This document shows, one piece after another, positions 33,034 to 41,949 of a DNA stretch of 58,990 nt (positions are counted from its first letter, which is position 1; every line of letters starts with the position of its first letter). The stretch is from assembly GCA_964510575.1 (NCBI GenBank), contig CAZECN010000019.1, positions 1 through 58,990 on the forward strand, in the 5' to 3' direction. Below the pieces are notes generated by a model, which was not told the origin of the DNA, ran no database searches, and saw only the letters and a program-made list of their open reading frames with translations. The translations under genes were made by a program, and so were the position numbers. The stretch comes from CALKYB01 sp964510575 (lineage in GTDB: Bacteria; Bdellovibrionota_C; UBA2361; SZUA-149; CALKYB01).

Positions 33034-34512
33034 CTATCTTCGGCGGCCACCCAATATTCCTCGAACAACCGAATTGACGATTAGCGTCCCTGCTCTCCTG
33101 CATGCGGACTTAAAAAATGCCTCAGTAGCGGTTTGTCGTTGGTAGCCCCTACGCTTAGACTTTCTTTCGTAAAGCTCTTCTTGCTCAGTTCGCTCTTCCT
33201 CTTCGAGCTTCTTTTGCAGTTCCTCTTCGCGCTCTTTAAGCTTCTCAAAAGCAGACTCTCGATCAAGAGCCTCTTCATAAAAACCCTTTATCGGAGAAGA
33301 ACTAAACCTCTCGTCTCTTTCTTCTTGGGAAAGAGGGCCAATCCTCGATTGAGGAGGGGCAATTAATGTTCGTTCTACCTGAGTTGGCGAACCCTCTTCA
33401 TCCAAAACAGAGACTAAGGCTTCACCAACTCCAAGTTCAGTTATTACTTTTTTAGTATCCAAATCCGGGTTTACCCGAAAAGTCTGAGCAGCCGCTCTAA
33501 CAGCTTTTTGATCCTTTGGAGTAAAGGCTCGTAAAGCATGTTGCACCTTGTGACCAAGCTGCCCCAATATAGCCTCTGGAACATCCATAGGATTTTGAGT
33601 AACAAAATAAACCCCTACTCCTTTTGAGCGAATGAGACGCACCACTTGCTCAATTTTACTCTGCAAAGCAGGAGGGGTATCTTCAAAAAGTAAGTGAGCT
33701 TCATCAAAGAAAAATACCATCTTAGGTTTATCCGGGTCTCCTACTTCAGGAAGCTGCTCAAAAAGTTCGGAAAGGAGCCAGAGCAAAAAAGTAGAGTAAA
33801 GCCTGGGATCCGTCATCAGACTTCTGGCGTCTAGAATACTGATCACACCGTTCCCAGAGAAATCTTTCTGCATTAAATGATCAAGCTTGAGAGCAGGCTC
33901 TCCAAAAAATATTTCACCCCCAGCTTCATTCAAAGTAACCAAACGACGCTGTATAGCACCGAGAGTTGCCCCAGAAATATTGCCATATTCCTTTTTTAGC
34001 TCTTTTTCATTCTCATCCATCCACTGGATTAAGGCTTTAAGATCCTTCAAGTCTAGAAGGAGCAAGCTTTCGTCATCAGCAATAGTAAAAGCGATCTCCA
34101 GAACCCCTTCTTGAACATCATTCAACCCTAGCAATCTGCTAAGAAGAAGTGGACCCATCTCACTGATTGTTGTTCGAACAGGGTGACCCGTTTTTCCGAA
34201 AAAGTCCCAAAATAGAACAGGGTTACCCCGAGGGCTGTATCCCTCTATCCCGATTTTTTCTATCCTTTCATTGACCTTATCCCCGGGCTCGGAAGCTAGG
34301 GCAATACCGGAAAGATCACCTTTAACATCAGCACTAAAAACCGGAACCCCCATACTGGCAAAACTCTCCATCAAGAGCTGCATTGAAACTGTCTTACCAG
34401 TTCCAGTAGCTCCCGCAATAAGGCCGTGCCTATTCGCCATGCCGGGACGCATACGAACTTGGACTCCTTCAGAGTTTCCACCAATCAGAATTCCAGCTTC
34501 TTTAACTGACAT
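33034..34512 (-). CDS. YjgR-type HerA/FtsK-like ATPase (DUF853)
   Basis: The 492-residue protein is the DUF853/YjgR type. It has Walker A GATGTGKTVSM near residue 35, the signature PVFSADVKGDLSGIA, Walker B MVFFFDEAHLLFED near residue 270, and FVTQNPMDVPEAILGQLGHK. A charged coiled coil of Glu, Lys and Arg follows (about 405-460). The family is common in proteobacteria but its function is not established; it may be a DNA or protein translocase. It is the second HerA-like ATPase in this window and is not closely similar to the one at 2628. Confidence 0.9.
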   Translation of the reverse strand: MSVKEAGILIGGNSEGVQVRMRPGMANRHGLIAGATGTGKTVSMQLLMESFASMGVPVFSADVKGDLSGIALASEPGDKVNERIEKIGIEGYSPRGNPVLFWDFFGKTGHPVRTTISEMGPLLLSRLLGLNDVQEGVLEIAFTIADDESLLLLDLKDLKALIQWMDENEKELKKEYGNISGATLGAIQRRLVTLNEAGGEIFFGEPALKLDHLMQKDFSGNGVISILDARSLMTDPRLYSTFLLWLLSELFEQLPEVGDPDKPKMVFFFDEAHLLFEDTPPALQSKIEQVVRLIRSKGVGVYFVTQNPMDVPEAILGQLGHKVQHALRAFTPKDQKAVRAAAQTFRVNPDLDTKKVITELGVGEALVSVLDEEGSPTQVERTLIAPPQSRIGPLSQEERDERFSSSPIKGFYEEALDRESAFEKLKEREEELQKKLEEEERTEQEELYERKSKRRGYQRQTATEAFFKSACRRAGTLIVNSVVRGILGGRRR

Positions 34513-34537
34513 GCTCTAACTCCCGCCTAGCCAGGCT

Positions 34538-35536
34538 TTACTGAACTTCAATTCCTTTCAGCGCTTTCTCTAACCCGGCAATAAGTTGTTCAACATTAGT
34601 ATTTAGCTTATCGAGTTGCTTAGTGTTGAGATTACCACCATCAGAGAGTTCTTTCTGAACAGTTTCCATTAGGCCATTCAAGTTACCATCTAGCTTACCA
34701 GAAATCTGCGCCTTTGCTTTCTCAACAACATCTTTGGCATTTTTTTGTGCAGTGGTAATCGTTTCGTTAAACTTAGCCAACTCTTGCTCAAGACGCTTAT
34801 TTAGGTCTGTTTTCTTTTTAGCTGAAAGGTCTTTAGTTAGTTGAGAAGCCTTCTCTACTTTTTGCTTGATCTCATTTTTTTCAGCCTCACTATTCACAAG
34901 CTGTGCAGGAGCTTTTTCAGTCCTTTTTCCCTCAACTTTAGCAACAGCGCTCTTCGCAGCTACCTCAGTTTTAGCAGCAGTAACTTTCTGCCCTGCGGCT
35001 GCAGTAGATGCTGCGGCAATAACCTTCGAAGCCCCTTCTTTAGGTTTAGTAGCAACTACTTTACTAGCACCTTCAAACTCCGCAGCTTTAACTTTGGCTT
35101 TCTCAACTAGTTGCTTCGAATCTCCTTGTGGAACTTTCGCTTTAGCAACGCTATCTGGCTCTATCTTGAGTCCGTTCTTATCAACTCCAGTGATAACCTC
35201 TCCAGAAGAGCTCGCTTTCCCTTTAGCATTTTTAGCATCACTGTTTTCGTGAATTTTCGTTTCTGAATTCTTTACAACCTGCTGCTTCCCTTGAGCAGCG
35301 GCGCCTTTGCCATTGGCCGACTGTCCACTCTTTTGAACTTCTGAGCCCGAGCTACTAGCAACTGAACCAGTAGATGAAGAAATTATCTTTACGCCTTCGC
35401 GAGACGGAGCCTCACCACTATGCCTACCCACTCTTTCATCATAGTTGCCACATGCCGAAAAACAGCAAGCAGATAGCATACTAAGGGTAAACAAACGGAT
35501 AGCATCTCGACCTAAATTTTTCTTATTGTTAGACAT
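34538..35536 (-). CDS. Ala/Lys-rich coiled-coil lipoprotein, 332 aa
   Basis: The N-terminus (LFTLSMLSACCFSACGNYDE) has a lipoprotein-type signal; the lipobox is probably FSAC. The rest is of low complexity: Ser/Gly/Lys-rich to about 110, then Ala- and Lys-rich (VAAKSAVAKVEGKRTEKAPA), and finally a long helical region (about 210-332) that looks like a coiled coil with Leu and Val at heptad positions. Such proteins often bridge membranes or bind other envelope proteins. No family is recognised. It stands 26 nt from the YjgR gene end. Confidence 0.7.
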   Translation of the reverse strand: MSNNKKNLGRDAIRLFTLSMLSACCFSACGNYDERVGRHSGEAPSREGVKIISSSTGSVASSSGSEVQKSGQSANGKGAAAQGKQQVVKNSETKIHENSDAKNAKGKASSSGEVITGVDKNGLKIEPDSVAKAKVPQGDSKQLVEKAKVKAAEFEGASKVVATKPKEGASKVIAAASTAAAGQKVTAAKTEVAAKSAVAKVEGKRTEKAPAQLVNSEAEKNEIKQKVEKASQLTKDLSAKKKTDLNKRLEQELAKFNETITTAQKNAKDVVEKAKAQISGKLDGNLNGLMETVQKELSDGGNLNTKQLDKLNTNVEQLIAGLEKALKGIEVQ

Positions 35537-35748
35537 CTAATTTCTCCAAGTAAGGCTGAAAACTCTAGTGGCTCTCATCAAGCTCAAGCCGAAATAACTA
35601 CTACTTTTCAATAAGGCTATCAACGAAATATCGCCTTCATGCAATATTATCCACGGTTTTAACGCTCAATGGGAGCGAAACCACTTCAACTCCCATTTAC
35701 ATTAATCAGAAAAATGGAGGGTTTTAGCAACATTCCTAGATTGAAAAT

Positions 35749-36249
35749 TCACTTTGAAAGTTTTACCAGAAGAGACTGAGCCAATATTGACAATAAAACC
35801 GAACCCCCAAAAGCCCAGGCCCCCAGTCCGATCTCAATCTGACCGCTGCCAGGTAAACCCTTTAGAACCACCACCAGAATTGCCAAAACCAAAACATCAA
35901 GCATCGAAAATTTGCCTAAAAAACCTGTTAGTCTAAAAGATTTAGAACGAGTGGCTTGCTGATTAGCAATCTCAAAACAAGCCTTCCAAACTATTCCTAA
36001 TTTCCAGAGAGGGAAAAGAACTGAAAAAACAAAAAGCAAAACAGAAAGAAAATAACTACCATCCACAAAAAGGGTGGCAATTATTGAAATAAAAGAGTGA
36101 GAAGTTAGCTGACCAAACTCAGGTTTAATCAACTTAACTAAAGGATCCAATTCAGCAAACCCAGGAGTAATAGAGATAGCTGGAAGAACCAACCCTAAAC
36201 CAAGAAGAAGGCTAGAAGTAAAGCAGGCGATGTGAAATAGACCTTTCAC
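35749..36249 (-). CDS. PqiA-family membrane protein (single domain)
   Basis: The 166-residue product has one PqiA domain: four membrane segments, with LFVFSVLFPLWKLGIVWKA and the signature FLGKFSMLDVLVLAILVVVLKG. PqiA proteins are inner-membrane partners of MCE-type lipid-transport proteins (PqiB), but no MCE gene is in the window. I chose GTG 36249, which has an AGGGG ribosome binding site at the upstream gene's stop. The alternative TTG 36291 would overlap that gene by 35 nt. Confidence 0.82.
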   Translation of the reverse strand: MKGLFHIACFTSSLLLGLGLVLPAISITPGFAELDPLVKLIKPEFGQLTSHSFISIIATLFVDGSYFLSVLLFVFSVLFPLWKLGIVWKACFEIANQQATRSKSFRLTGFLGKFSMLDVLVLAILVVVLKGLPGSGQIEIGLGAWAFGGSVLLSILAQSLLVKLSK

Positions 36250-36256
36250 CCGACCC

Positions 36257-36832
36257 CTAATTCTCAGAAACCTCTGAGACCAGAATTTCAACTCTTTTCA
36301 GACTGGGAGATAAGTCATTCAATTTGTTTTTTCCAATATTCAAATCACTAAGAACTAGCTTCGAGCTTCCTGCTAAATCGTTAGGCCCCAGGGGATCATA
36401 ATCATATACTTTTAAAGCGATGCTTTCCCCTTCCACCGCTGACACTCGCGCTCCTTTGATTAAATCATCAGGAGAAATAGTGGTATCTCCCATTGCTAGA
36501 CTCTGAAGGTCCAGCTCAGTTTGAGACCAAACTCCTATTAAGGTATCGGACTTGACCGAACTCTTAAAAACTAAGTTCTCTCTCCATTCAATTTCAACAT
36601 AGATATCAGGGGCCGAACCTAGCCTATCCCATGTTGATTTGCCCTCTGGCTTAGATGCCAACTCTACAAGGTTAACTTGAATATAATAGTCCTTTCCAAG
36701 TTCAAGCCCTGCCGGCTTTTCCTTACTTACCTTAATCGAATTTTTCTCCTTCAGGACATAACCCAAGCTAGCACCAACAAGAGCTAGGAAAATTGGTAGG
36801 ACCAAAGGGAGGGTCTTTTTAAACTTTGCCAT
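36257..36832 (-). CDS. Membrane-anchored C2-like protein, 191 aa
   Basis: An N-terminal hydrophobic helix (about 8-26, LPLVLPIFLALVGASLGYVL) anchors a domain that resembles a C2 beta-sandwich: PDIYVEIEWRENLVFKSSVK, GVWSQTELDLQ, then IALKVYDYDPLGPNDLAGSS. The DYDPLGPND loop is rich in acids, as in calcium loops, but true calcium binding is not shown. It is likely periplasmic. It is encoded just upstream of the PqiA-like protein and probably in one operon; a link to lipid transport is inference. Confidence 0.72.
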   Translation of the reverse strand: MAKFKKTLPLVLPIFLALVGASLGYVLKEKNSIKVSKEKPAGLELGKDYYIQVNLVELASKPEGKSTWDRLGSAPDIYVEIEWRENLVFKSSVKSDTLIGVWSQTELDLQSLAMGDTTISPDDLIKGARVSAVEGESIALKVYDYDPLGPNDLAGSSKLVLSDLNIGKNKLNDLSPSLKRVEILVSEVSEN

Positions 36833-36946
36833 GGGGTTTTCTATAATGAGAGCATCTGAAATTCAACGAAAGAAACATGGTTCACTAGCTTTACTGCCTA
36901 AATGACTGTAAAAAAGATTGACTAAACTTGATAGGGTCTAAAAACT

Positions 36947-37975
36947 TTGATTGATTTTTTTTCTACTTGGCTAACTAATACCTTCCAGATTATCCAAGAG
37001 AGTAGTCTTTTCTTGCTAGCTGGATTTCTCTTTGCTGGACTAGCGCATGCCTTTATTCCCTTTTCTTGGATTCGCAACCAACTTGGCAAACCTGGCCTGA
37101 GCAGCATTTTAAAATCATCTATTTTGGGCTTACCACTACCACTGTGCTCTTGTAGCGTCATTCCAGTAGCAGCCTCACTTCGAAAAGCAGGTGCGAGTAG
37201 AGGATCCACCGCATCTTTCTTAGTCAGCACTCCTGAAATTGGAATTGACTCCTTTGCCCTAAGCACAGCCTTGCTGGGACTCCCATTTACGATATTTAGA
37301 ACGGTCACCGCATTTATCACTGCTATGGTTGCTGGTCTGTTCGTTGAAAAATCAACTAAAGAGGAGACTTACGAGGCGAAAGAATCAAGCTGTTGCGGGC
37401 GCCAAGACGAACAACAAAAAGGGTTAGCTGAGGCTCTAAGTTTTGCCTTTATTGAATTACCCGCAGATCTATCCAAACTTCTCTTACTAGGATTCTTCGC
37501 CGCCGGGCTCGCTAAATGTCTAATTCCTGACGATCTATTATTTTTTAGTGAATTAGGTTCTCTTACCAGCATGCTCGTTATGTTGGTCGCCTCAATACCT
37601 GTATACGTGTGCGCAACAGCCATGACTCCTCTAGCCGCCGTACTGGTTTCTAAAGGACTAGGAGCAGGCGCAGCACTGGTGTTTCTGATGGCTGGGCCTG
37701 CAACTAATATCGCTACTATTCTTGCAGCCAAGAAGCTACTAGGACGAAAAGGAATGGTAGCTTACTTAACTTCAATTGCTGGGACTTCAATTTTAGCTGG
37801 CCTAACATTAGAATCACTTCCAACAGGGCTAATGTCCTTAAACCTTGATTCAAATACACATTCTCATCAAGGGGCATCAGTACTAGCGATAATTCTTATT
37901 GCCCTACTAGGCCTACCTCTAGCCAAAAGTATTTATAGAAAAAAGCCTAAATCAGATTGTGCCACTGGCTGCTAG
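36947..37975 (+). CDS. SO_0444-type permease, heavy-metal export
   Basis: The 342-residue protein has about eight membrane helices. The first half holds GLPLPLCSCSVIPVAASLRK with the CSC motif typical of the SO_0444 Cu/Zn efflux and ArsP-like permeases, plus GASRGSTASFLVSTPEIGID. Cys pairs also occur in the central loop (SSCCGRQDEQ) and at the C-terminus (SDCATGC), suitable for metal binding. It starts with TTG at 36947. No metal regulator gene is adjacent. Its stop CTAG overlaps the stop of the next minus-strand gene. Confidence 0.87.
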   Translation: MIDFFSTWLTNTFQIIQESSLFLLAGFLFAGLAHAFIPFSWIRNQLGKPGLSSILKSSILGLPLPLCSCSVIPVAASLRKAGASRGSTASFLVSTPEIGIDSFALSTALLGLPFTIFRTVTAFITAMVAGLFVEKSTKEETYEAKESSCCGRQDEQQKGLAEALSFAFIELPADLSKLLLLGFFAAGLAKCLIPDDLLFFSELGSLTSMLVMLVASIPVYVCATAMTPLAAVLVSKGLGAGAALVFLMAGPATNIATILAAKKLLGRKGMVAYLTSIAGTSILAGLTLESLPTGLMSLNLDSNTHSHQGASVLAIILIALLGLPLAKSIYRKKPKSDCATGC

Positions 37976-38514
37976 AGCTTCGAGCCTGACTTCAATGTCA
38001 ATCTAGTGCTTCCACCTTTATAGCAAGACATTTGTTTAGTGGTACTAGCTCCAGGCTTAAGACTGACAGAAAATGTTTTCTTTTGGAGTCCAGAACCTTT
38101 TTCATTTCGAGCTTCAGCAACATACCGAGCTCGGTATCCGTTTTCTTTACTTTTGTTACGGAAGGTAACATCACATTTCCTTCCTTTTGGCCTAGAAATA
38201 CTAGCTGATAAAGGAGAAATTGTTTTCTCTCCGGTAACTCCAGTTTGCCCTTGGTTTATGGCCTTACTCCCTACAAACCTACCCCAGCTGGCGGCAACTC
38301 CTGGAACAAGTTTTTCCTGGGGCAAATCCTCTTTCTTAACTTTAGACTTAGCTCCTGTGTAAGGATCCACAACTTCGACCATCTCTGGAGCTTTCTTAGC
38401 TTCGACTTTCTTAACTTCCTTAGGTTTGACTTGCTCAGTCTGTTTAGGGTCTTGAGCCAGAGCAGAAACTGAAGAAAGCAACAGAAACAAAGATATAGAT
38501 ATAATTCTGGACAT
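37972..38514 (-). CDS. Secreted Lys-rich protein, 180 aa
   Basis: A signal peptide (MSRIISISLFLLLSSVSALA) with cleavage after ALA is clear. The next 40 residues are Lys/Glu/Val-rich (KPKEVKKVEAKKAPEMVEVV), followed by DPYTGAKSKVKKEDLPQ. The C-terminal half is basic and beta-rich with two cysteines (RKCDVTFRNKS and QMSCYKGGS). The central GRFVGSKAINQGQTG stretch has no match I know. The protein is probably periplasmic. The TAG stop shares its CTAG with the SO_0444 gene. Confidence 0.75.
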   Translation of the reverse strand: MSRIISISLFLLLSSVSALAQDPKQTEQVKPKEVKKVEAKKAPEMVEVVDPYTGAKSKVKKEDLPQEKLVPGVAASWGRFVGSKAINQGQTGVTGEKTISPLSASISRPKGRKCDVTFRNKSKENGYRARYVAEARNEKGSGLQKKTFSVSLKPGASTTKQMSCYKGGSTRLTLKSGSKL

Positions 38515-38631
38515 TTTAAACCCCCGACAAGAGTACTAATAGAAATAGGCACCCCCCAATCATTGCCGAAATATTAGCTGAAGGCAATTCGAAGATTTAT
38601 GGTAATAGTTAAATTATTTGAGGAATTGAGA

Positions 38632-39795
38632 ATGGGCCAAAAACTAAATCTAAGTGAGAAAATGTCTGAATGGCGCAGACATTTGCACCGAAACCCGGAA
38701 CTTAGCGGAAATGAGGTAGAAACTAGTCGATTTATTGCAGAAACTTTGGAAACTTTTGGCCTCAAGCCCAAACTAAGCGTTGAGGGGCGCTGTGTCACCG
38801 TGGACTTGGAGGGTTTAAATCCTGCTAAAAAAATAGCCTTCAGAGCCGACTGCGATGCCCTCCCAATACTAGAGCGCTCAGGAGATGAATTTGCCTCTGC
38901 CGTACCGGGTGTTATGCACGCTTGTGGACACGACGCCCATACGGCCACTCAGATAGGCTTGGCTGCTCTACTTAGTGAACAAAAGCCATCTACCAACGTA
39001 AGACTAATCTTTCAGCCAGCAGAAGAAACCTTACAAGGAGCTAAGGAAGTAATTGCTGCAGGCTTAGTTGACGATCTAGATGCTATATTTGGACTACATT
39101 TTGTTCCTAATTGTCAGACGGGAGAGATTCTAGTCGAGCCAGGTGTGGTGATGGCCTCTGCTGACAGCTTCGATATTAGCATCACTGGGCAAGCAAGCCA
39201 TGCGGCCAGACCACAAGAGGGAAAGGACTCGATTGTTTGCGCTGCTAGGATTGTTGAAAGTGTTCAAACTATAGTTTCCCGAGAAATCGCCCCCTCAGAC
39301 TTAGGGCTAATTTCAATTTGTAAATTGGAAGCAGGAAACAGCAGAAATATTATCGCGGAGTCGGCTGTTCTTTCAGGCACTATCCGAGCTCATGACAAAG
39401 AAATTCGAAAAAAATTGAAATCTAGGTTTAAAGAAACCGTAAAGAGTACCGCCTCTTCACTAGGAATGTCTGCAGAAATTGAGTTTGTAAGCTCTTCCCC
39501 TCCTCTTGAGAATCACTCAGTCCTTTCAAAGTTCGCTGTTCAGCAAGCAAAAGCAGCGAAGGGAGTAGAAAAAGTCCTAGAGTCGGCACCTCCCAGCATG
39601 GGGGCTGAGGACTTTGCCTACTACTCTGAGAATATTCCAGGATGCTACGTAAAAGTGGGTTCCAGGATAGCTGACTATCCCTACTACCCTCTTCATTCTG
39701 ATCGTTACCGGCTAAATGAAAAGGCAATGGATATAGCTTTAGCATATTTATTGAAGGTTGCTGAAAACGCAGACAACCTAAGCATAACGAAATAA
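38632..39795 (+). CDS. M20-family metal-dependent amidohydrolase
   Basis: The 387-residue protein is an M20D-type amidohydrolase. The metal motif MHACGHDAHT (near residue 96), QPAEETLQGA with the catalytic Glu, GLHFVP, and the final LHSDRYRLNEK are all present. The dimerisation domain lies in the middle. Members hydrolyse N-acyl amino acids such as hippurate or N-acetyl-amino acids; the substrate here cannot be told. I chose ATG 38632, preceded by GAGGA, over an in-frame ATG at 38599. Confidence 0.92.
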   Translation: MGQKLNLSEKMSEWRRHLHRNPELSGNEVETSRFIAETLETFGLKPKLSVEGRCVTVDLEGLNPAKKIAFRADCDALPILERSGDEFASAVPGVMHACGHDAHTATQIGLAALLSEQKPSTNVRLIFQPAEETLQGAKEVIAAGLVDDLDAIFGLHFVPNCQTGEILVEPGVVMASADSFDISITGQASHAARPQEGKDSIVCAARIVESVQTIVSREIAPSDLGLISICKLEAGNSRNIIAESAVLSGTIRAHDKEIRKKLKSRFKETVKSTASSLGMSAEIEFVSSSPPLENHSVLSKFAVQQAKAAKGVEKVLESAPPSMGAEDFAYYSENIPGCYVKVGSRIADYPYYPLHSDRYRLNEKAMDIALAYLLKVAENADNLSITK

Positions 39796-39867
39796 TAACC
39801 TTTACGGTCAAAACTTTTTAGGCTTAATTAAGACTAGCTGTTTTCCACCCTTACTCATATTACGGTT

Positions 39868-41055
39868 ATGTCTAAAAACCCAAAAATTACATTGCTTGGT
39901 AACAACTCTGGACGAAACCTAGGAGATGCTGCCATTCTCTCAAGCATCCTAGAGATGTTAAAAAATAGAGTTCCTGAAGCAGAGGTTTTAGTTCCCACAC
40001 TAAATCCTAAATTTGTTGATGATCACTACGGCGAGCAGTACAATATGAAAGCCGTTGACGTCAGACCACGAACTTTCAGCATGAGACTCCTTGGCATTCC
40101 AACCATGGCAGCCTTAGCAAAAAGTGAAATTGCTTTAATCTGCGATGGCATCATTTTTGGTTATAAACTTTTTAGTCCCCACAATTTTCTAATTACGCTT
40201 TTTTTCATTGTTCCTTGGGCAAGACTCTGTGGCTGTAAGGTAGTAATTTTCTCCTGCGGCATTGGGCCATTTCCTTCCAAGCTAAGTGAAAAAATGGCCC
40301 GCTTTGTGATCGACCTGTGCGACTTAGTCATAATGAGAGAGCATGACAGTGAAAAATTGGCAAAAGAGATTGGAGTAAAAACTCCAATCCAAGTGACTGG
40401 AGATGCAGCTTTTGTAAACCCGGTTTCCGATCGCTCAGGTGCTCAAAAAATTGCTGATGAAAATAATCTAGACTTGAGCAAACCAATTCTAGGACTAAAT
40501 ATCACGCCATATGTTGACTCTTGGTTGACTAAAGAAAGAAAAATCGGCAGCAAGCAAGACTACCTTGAGCAGTATGCGAAGTCTGTTAGCGAAGCAATTG
40601 AGATAATTAAAAAAAGCGGGGCAGAAGAACCTCAACGTGTTGTTTATTCTTGCTCGCCAATGGATGAACAGTTTTCTAGAACATTCGCTGAAAAAATTGG
40701 CGGTGTCGTCATCGACAATACTCGTTACCTTAGCCACGATATAATGGCTTTAATGAGAGAAACTGGTCTGTTGATCGGAATGAGATTTCACTCCTGTGTT
40801 CTGGCCTCCGGCTCCGGTACTCCAATTATCGGACTAGTATACGCTCCTAAAGTTAGAGGTTACATGCGCCAACTCGACTGCGAAGAATACAGTGTGGAAT
40901 TGAAGGAAATTTGGAACGAAGATTTTCCGGAAATTTTAGCTAGAGGCTGGCAAGAGCGTGACAAACTTAAAGAAAAGCAACAAAAGGTCGTTGCTGAACT
41001 TAAGAAAGGTGCACTAGACGCCGCGGACCAACTTAAAGATAAGTACTTCTCGTAA
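39868..41055 (+). CDS. Polysaccharide pyruvyl transferase family protein
   Basis: The 395-residue protein belongs to the WcaK/CsaB pyruvyl-transferase family: NNSGRNLGDAAILSSILEML at the start, LGLNITPYVD in the middle, and MRFHSCVLASGSGTPIIGLV in the second GT-B-like domain. Such enzymes transfer pyruvate from PEP to sugars of capsule or cell-wall polymers. No glycosyltransferase genes are near, so its acceptor is unknown. The ATG at 39868 fits. It lies 72 nt downstream of the amidohydrolase gene. Confidence 0.85.
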   Translation: MSKNPKITLLGNNSGRNLGDAAILSSILEMLKNRVPEAEVLVPTLNPKFVDDHYGEQYNMKAVDVRPRTFSMRLLGIPTMAALAKSEIALICDGIIFGYKLFSPHNFLITLFFIVPWARLCGCKVVIFSCGIGPFPSKLSEKMARFVIDLCDLVIMREHDSEKLAKEIGVKTPIQVTGDAAFVNPVSDRSGAQKIADENNLDLSKPILGLNITPYVDSWLTKERKIGSKQDYLEQYAKSVSEAIEIIKKSGAEEPQRVVYSCSPMDEQFSRTFAEKIGGVVIDNTRYLSHDIMALMRETGLLIGMRFHSCVLASGSGTPIIGLVYAPKVRGYMRQLDCEEYSVELKEIWNEDFPEILARGWQERDKLKEKQQKVVAELKKGALDAADQLKDKYFS

Positions 41056-41118
41056 ACCGCCATAAAGATGTAAGCGTTAAGGTGGTTCTTGACGAGACCC
41101 TCTAAAAGGCTTGAGCCC

Positions 41119-41949
41119 TTACACTAAATCTTCCGGTGGGTAATCCTTTACATTAAAACTAGCTTCAGGATACTTGGGTTTCATAGCTTTCAAGTTCTTA
41201 AGCATCAACTCGCTAAGAACCAAGTCTCTAAACCATCTGTTCTCCGCCGGAAGAACATACCACGGCGCTTTCTTGCTAGAACAATTCTGCATCGCTTTTT
41301 CAAAAGCTCCCATATAGGAAGTCCAAAGCTTACGCTCATCTAAGTCTCCGGGATTAAACTTCCACCACTTTCCAGGATTCTCAAGCCTCTTCTTAAACCT
41401 TCCTAACTGATAGCGTTTTGAGACATTCAACATTACTTTAACCACTCTGGTTCCATTGGCTGCCAAAAGACTTTCAAAGTCGTTGATCTGCTTGTAACGC
41501 CTTTTAACTTCAGCTGGGCCAATAAGCTTATGAACCTTTACCACCAAAACTTCTTCGTAGTGAGAGCGGTTAAAGAAATTAATATAGCCCTTAGCAGGAG
41601 CTCGTTGATGAACTCTCCATAAAAAATCATGAGAAAGCTCTTTTTTTGTGGGTTTTTTGAAGCTGTGAACCACACAACTGGCGGAGTTTAATTTGGAAGT
41701 AAGCTTTCGAATTGAGCTATCTTTTCCCGCAGCGTCCATAGCCTGAAGAACAACTAAAAGTGATTGCTGGCTCTCAGCAAAAAGTTTCTCCTGAAGCTCA
41801 GCAACTTCCCTCATGTTTTCTTTAATTTTTTTACGAACGTCCTTGGTCTCTTCAAGGCCTTGTGTATCTGACGTAGAAAAATCTTTTAACTTTGAACGTG
41901 ACGAAAAATAGTAATTCTCTACATTTACTTTAACTTTCTTGGCTACCAT
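41119..41949 (-). CDS. Polyphosphate:nucleotide phosphotransferase (PPK2 family)
   Basis: The 276-residue protein is a PPK2 family member. The Walker A-like motif is QAMDAAGKDSSIRKL, Walker B-like NFFNRSHYEEVLVVKVH, with DFLWRVHQRAPAKG between them. These features match the polyphosphate-AMP/ADP phosphotransferase subgroup, which makes ADP or ATP from polyphosphate. I chose ATG 41949, with AAGGAG just upstream, over a TTG at 41964. It overlaps the DUF2330 gene by 7 nt and is the last gene of that set. No ppk1 gene is present. Confidence 0.9.
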   Translation of the reverse strand: MVAKKVKVNVENYYFSSRSKLKDFSTSDTQGLEETKDVRKKIKENMREVAELQEKLFAESQQSLLVVLQAMDAAGKDSSIRKLTSKLNSASCVVHSFKKPTKKELSHDFLWRVHQRAPAKGYINFFNRSHYEEVLVVKVHKLIGPAEVKRRYKQINDFESLLAANGTRVVKVMLNVSKRYQLGRFKKRLENPGKWWKFNPGDLDERKLWTSYMGAFEKAMQNCSSKKAPWYVLPAENRWFRDLVLSELMLKNLKAMKPKYPEASFNVKDYPPEDLV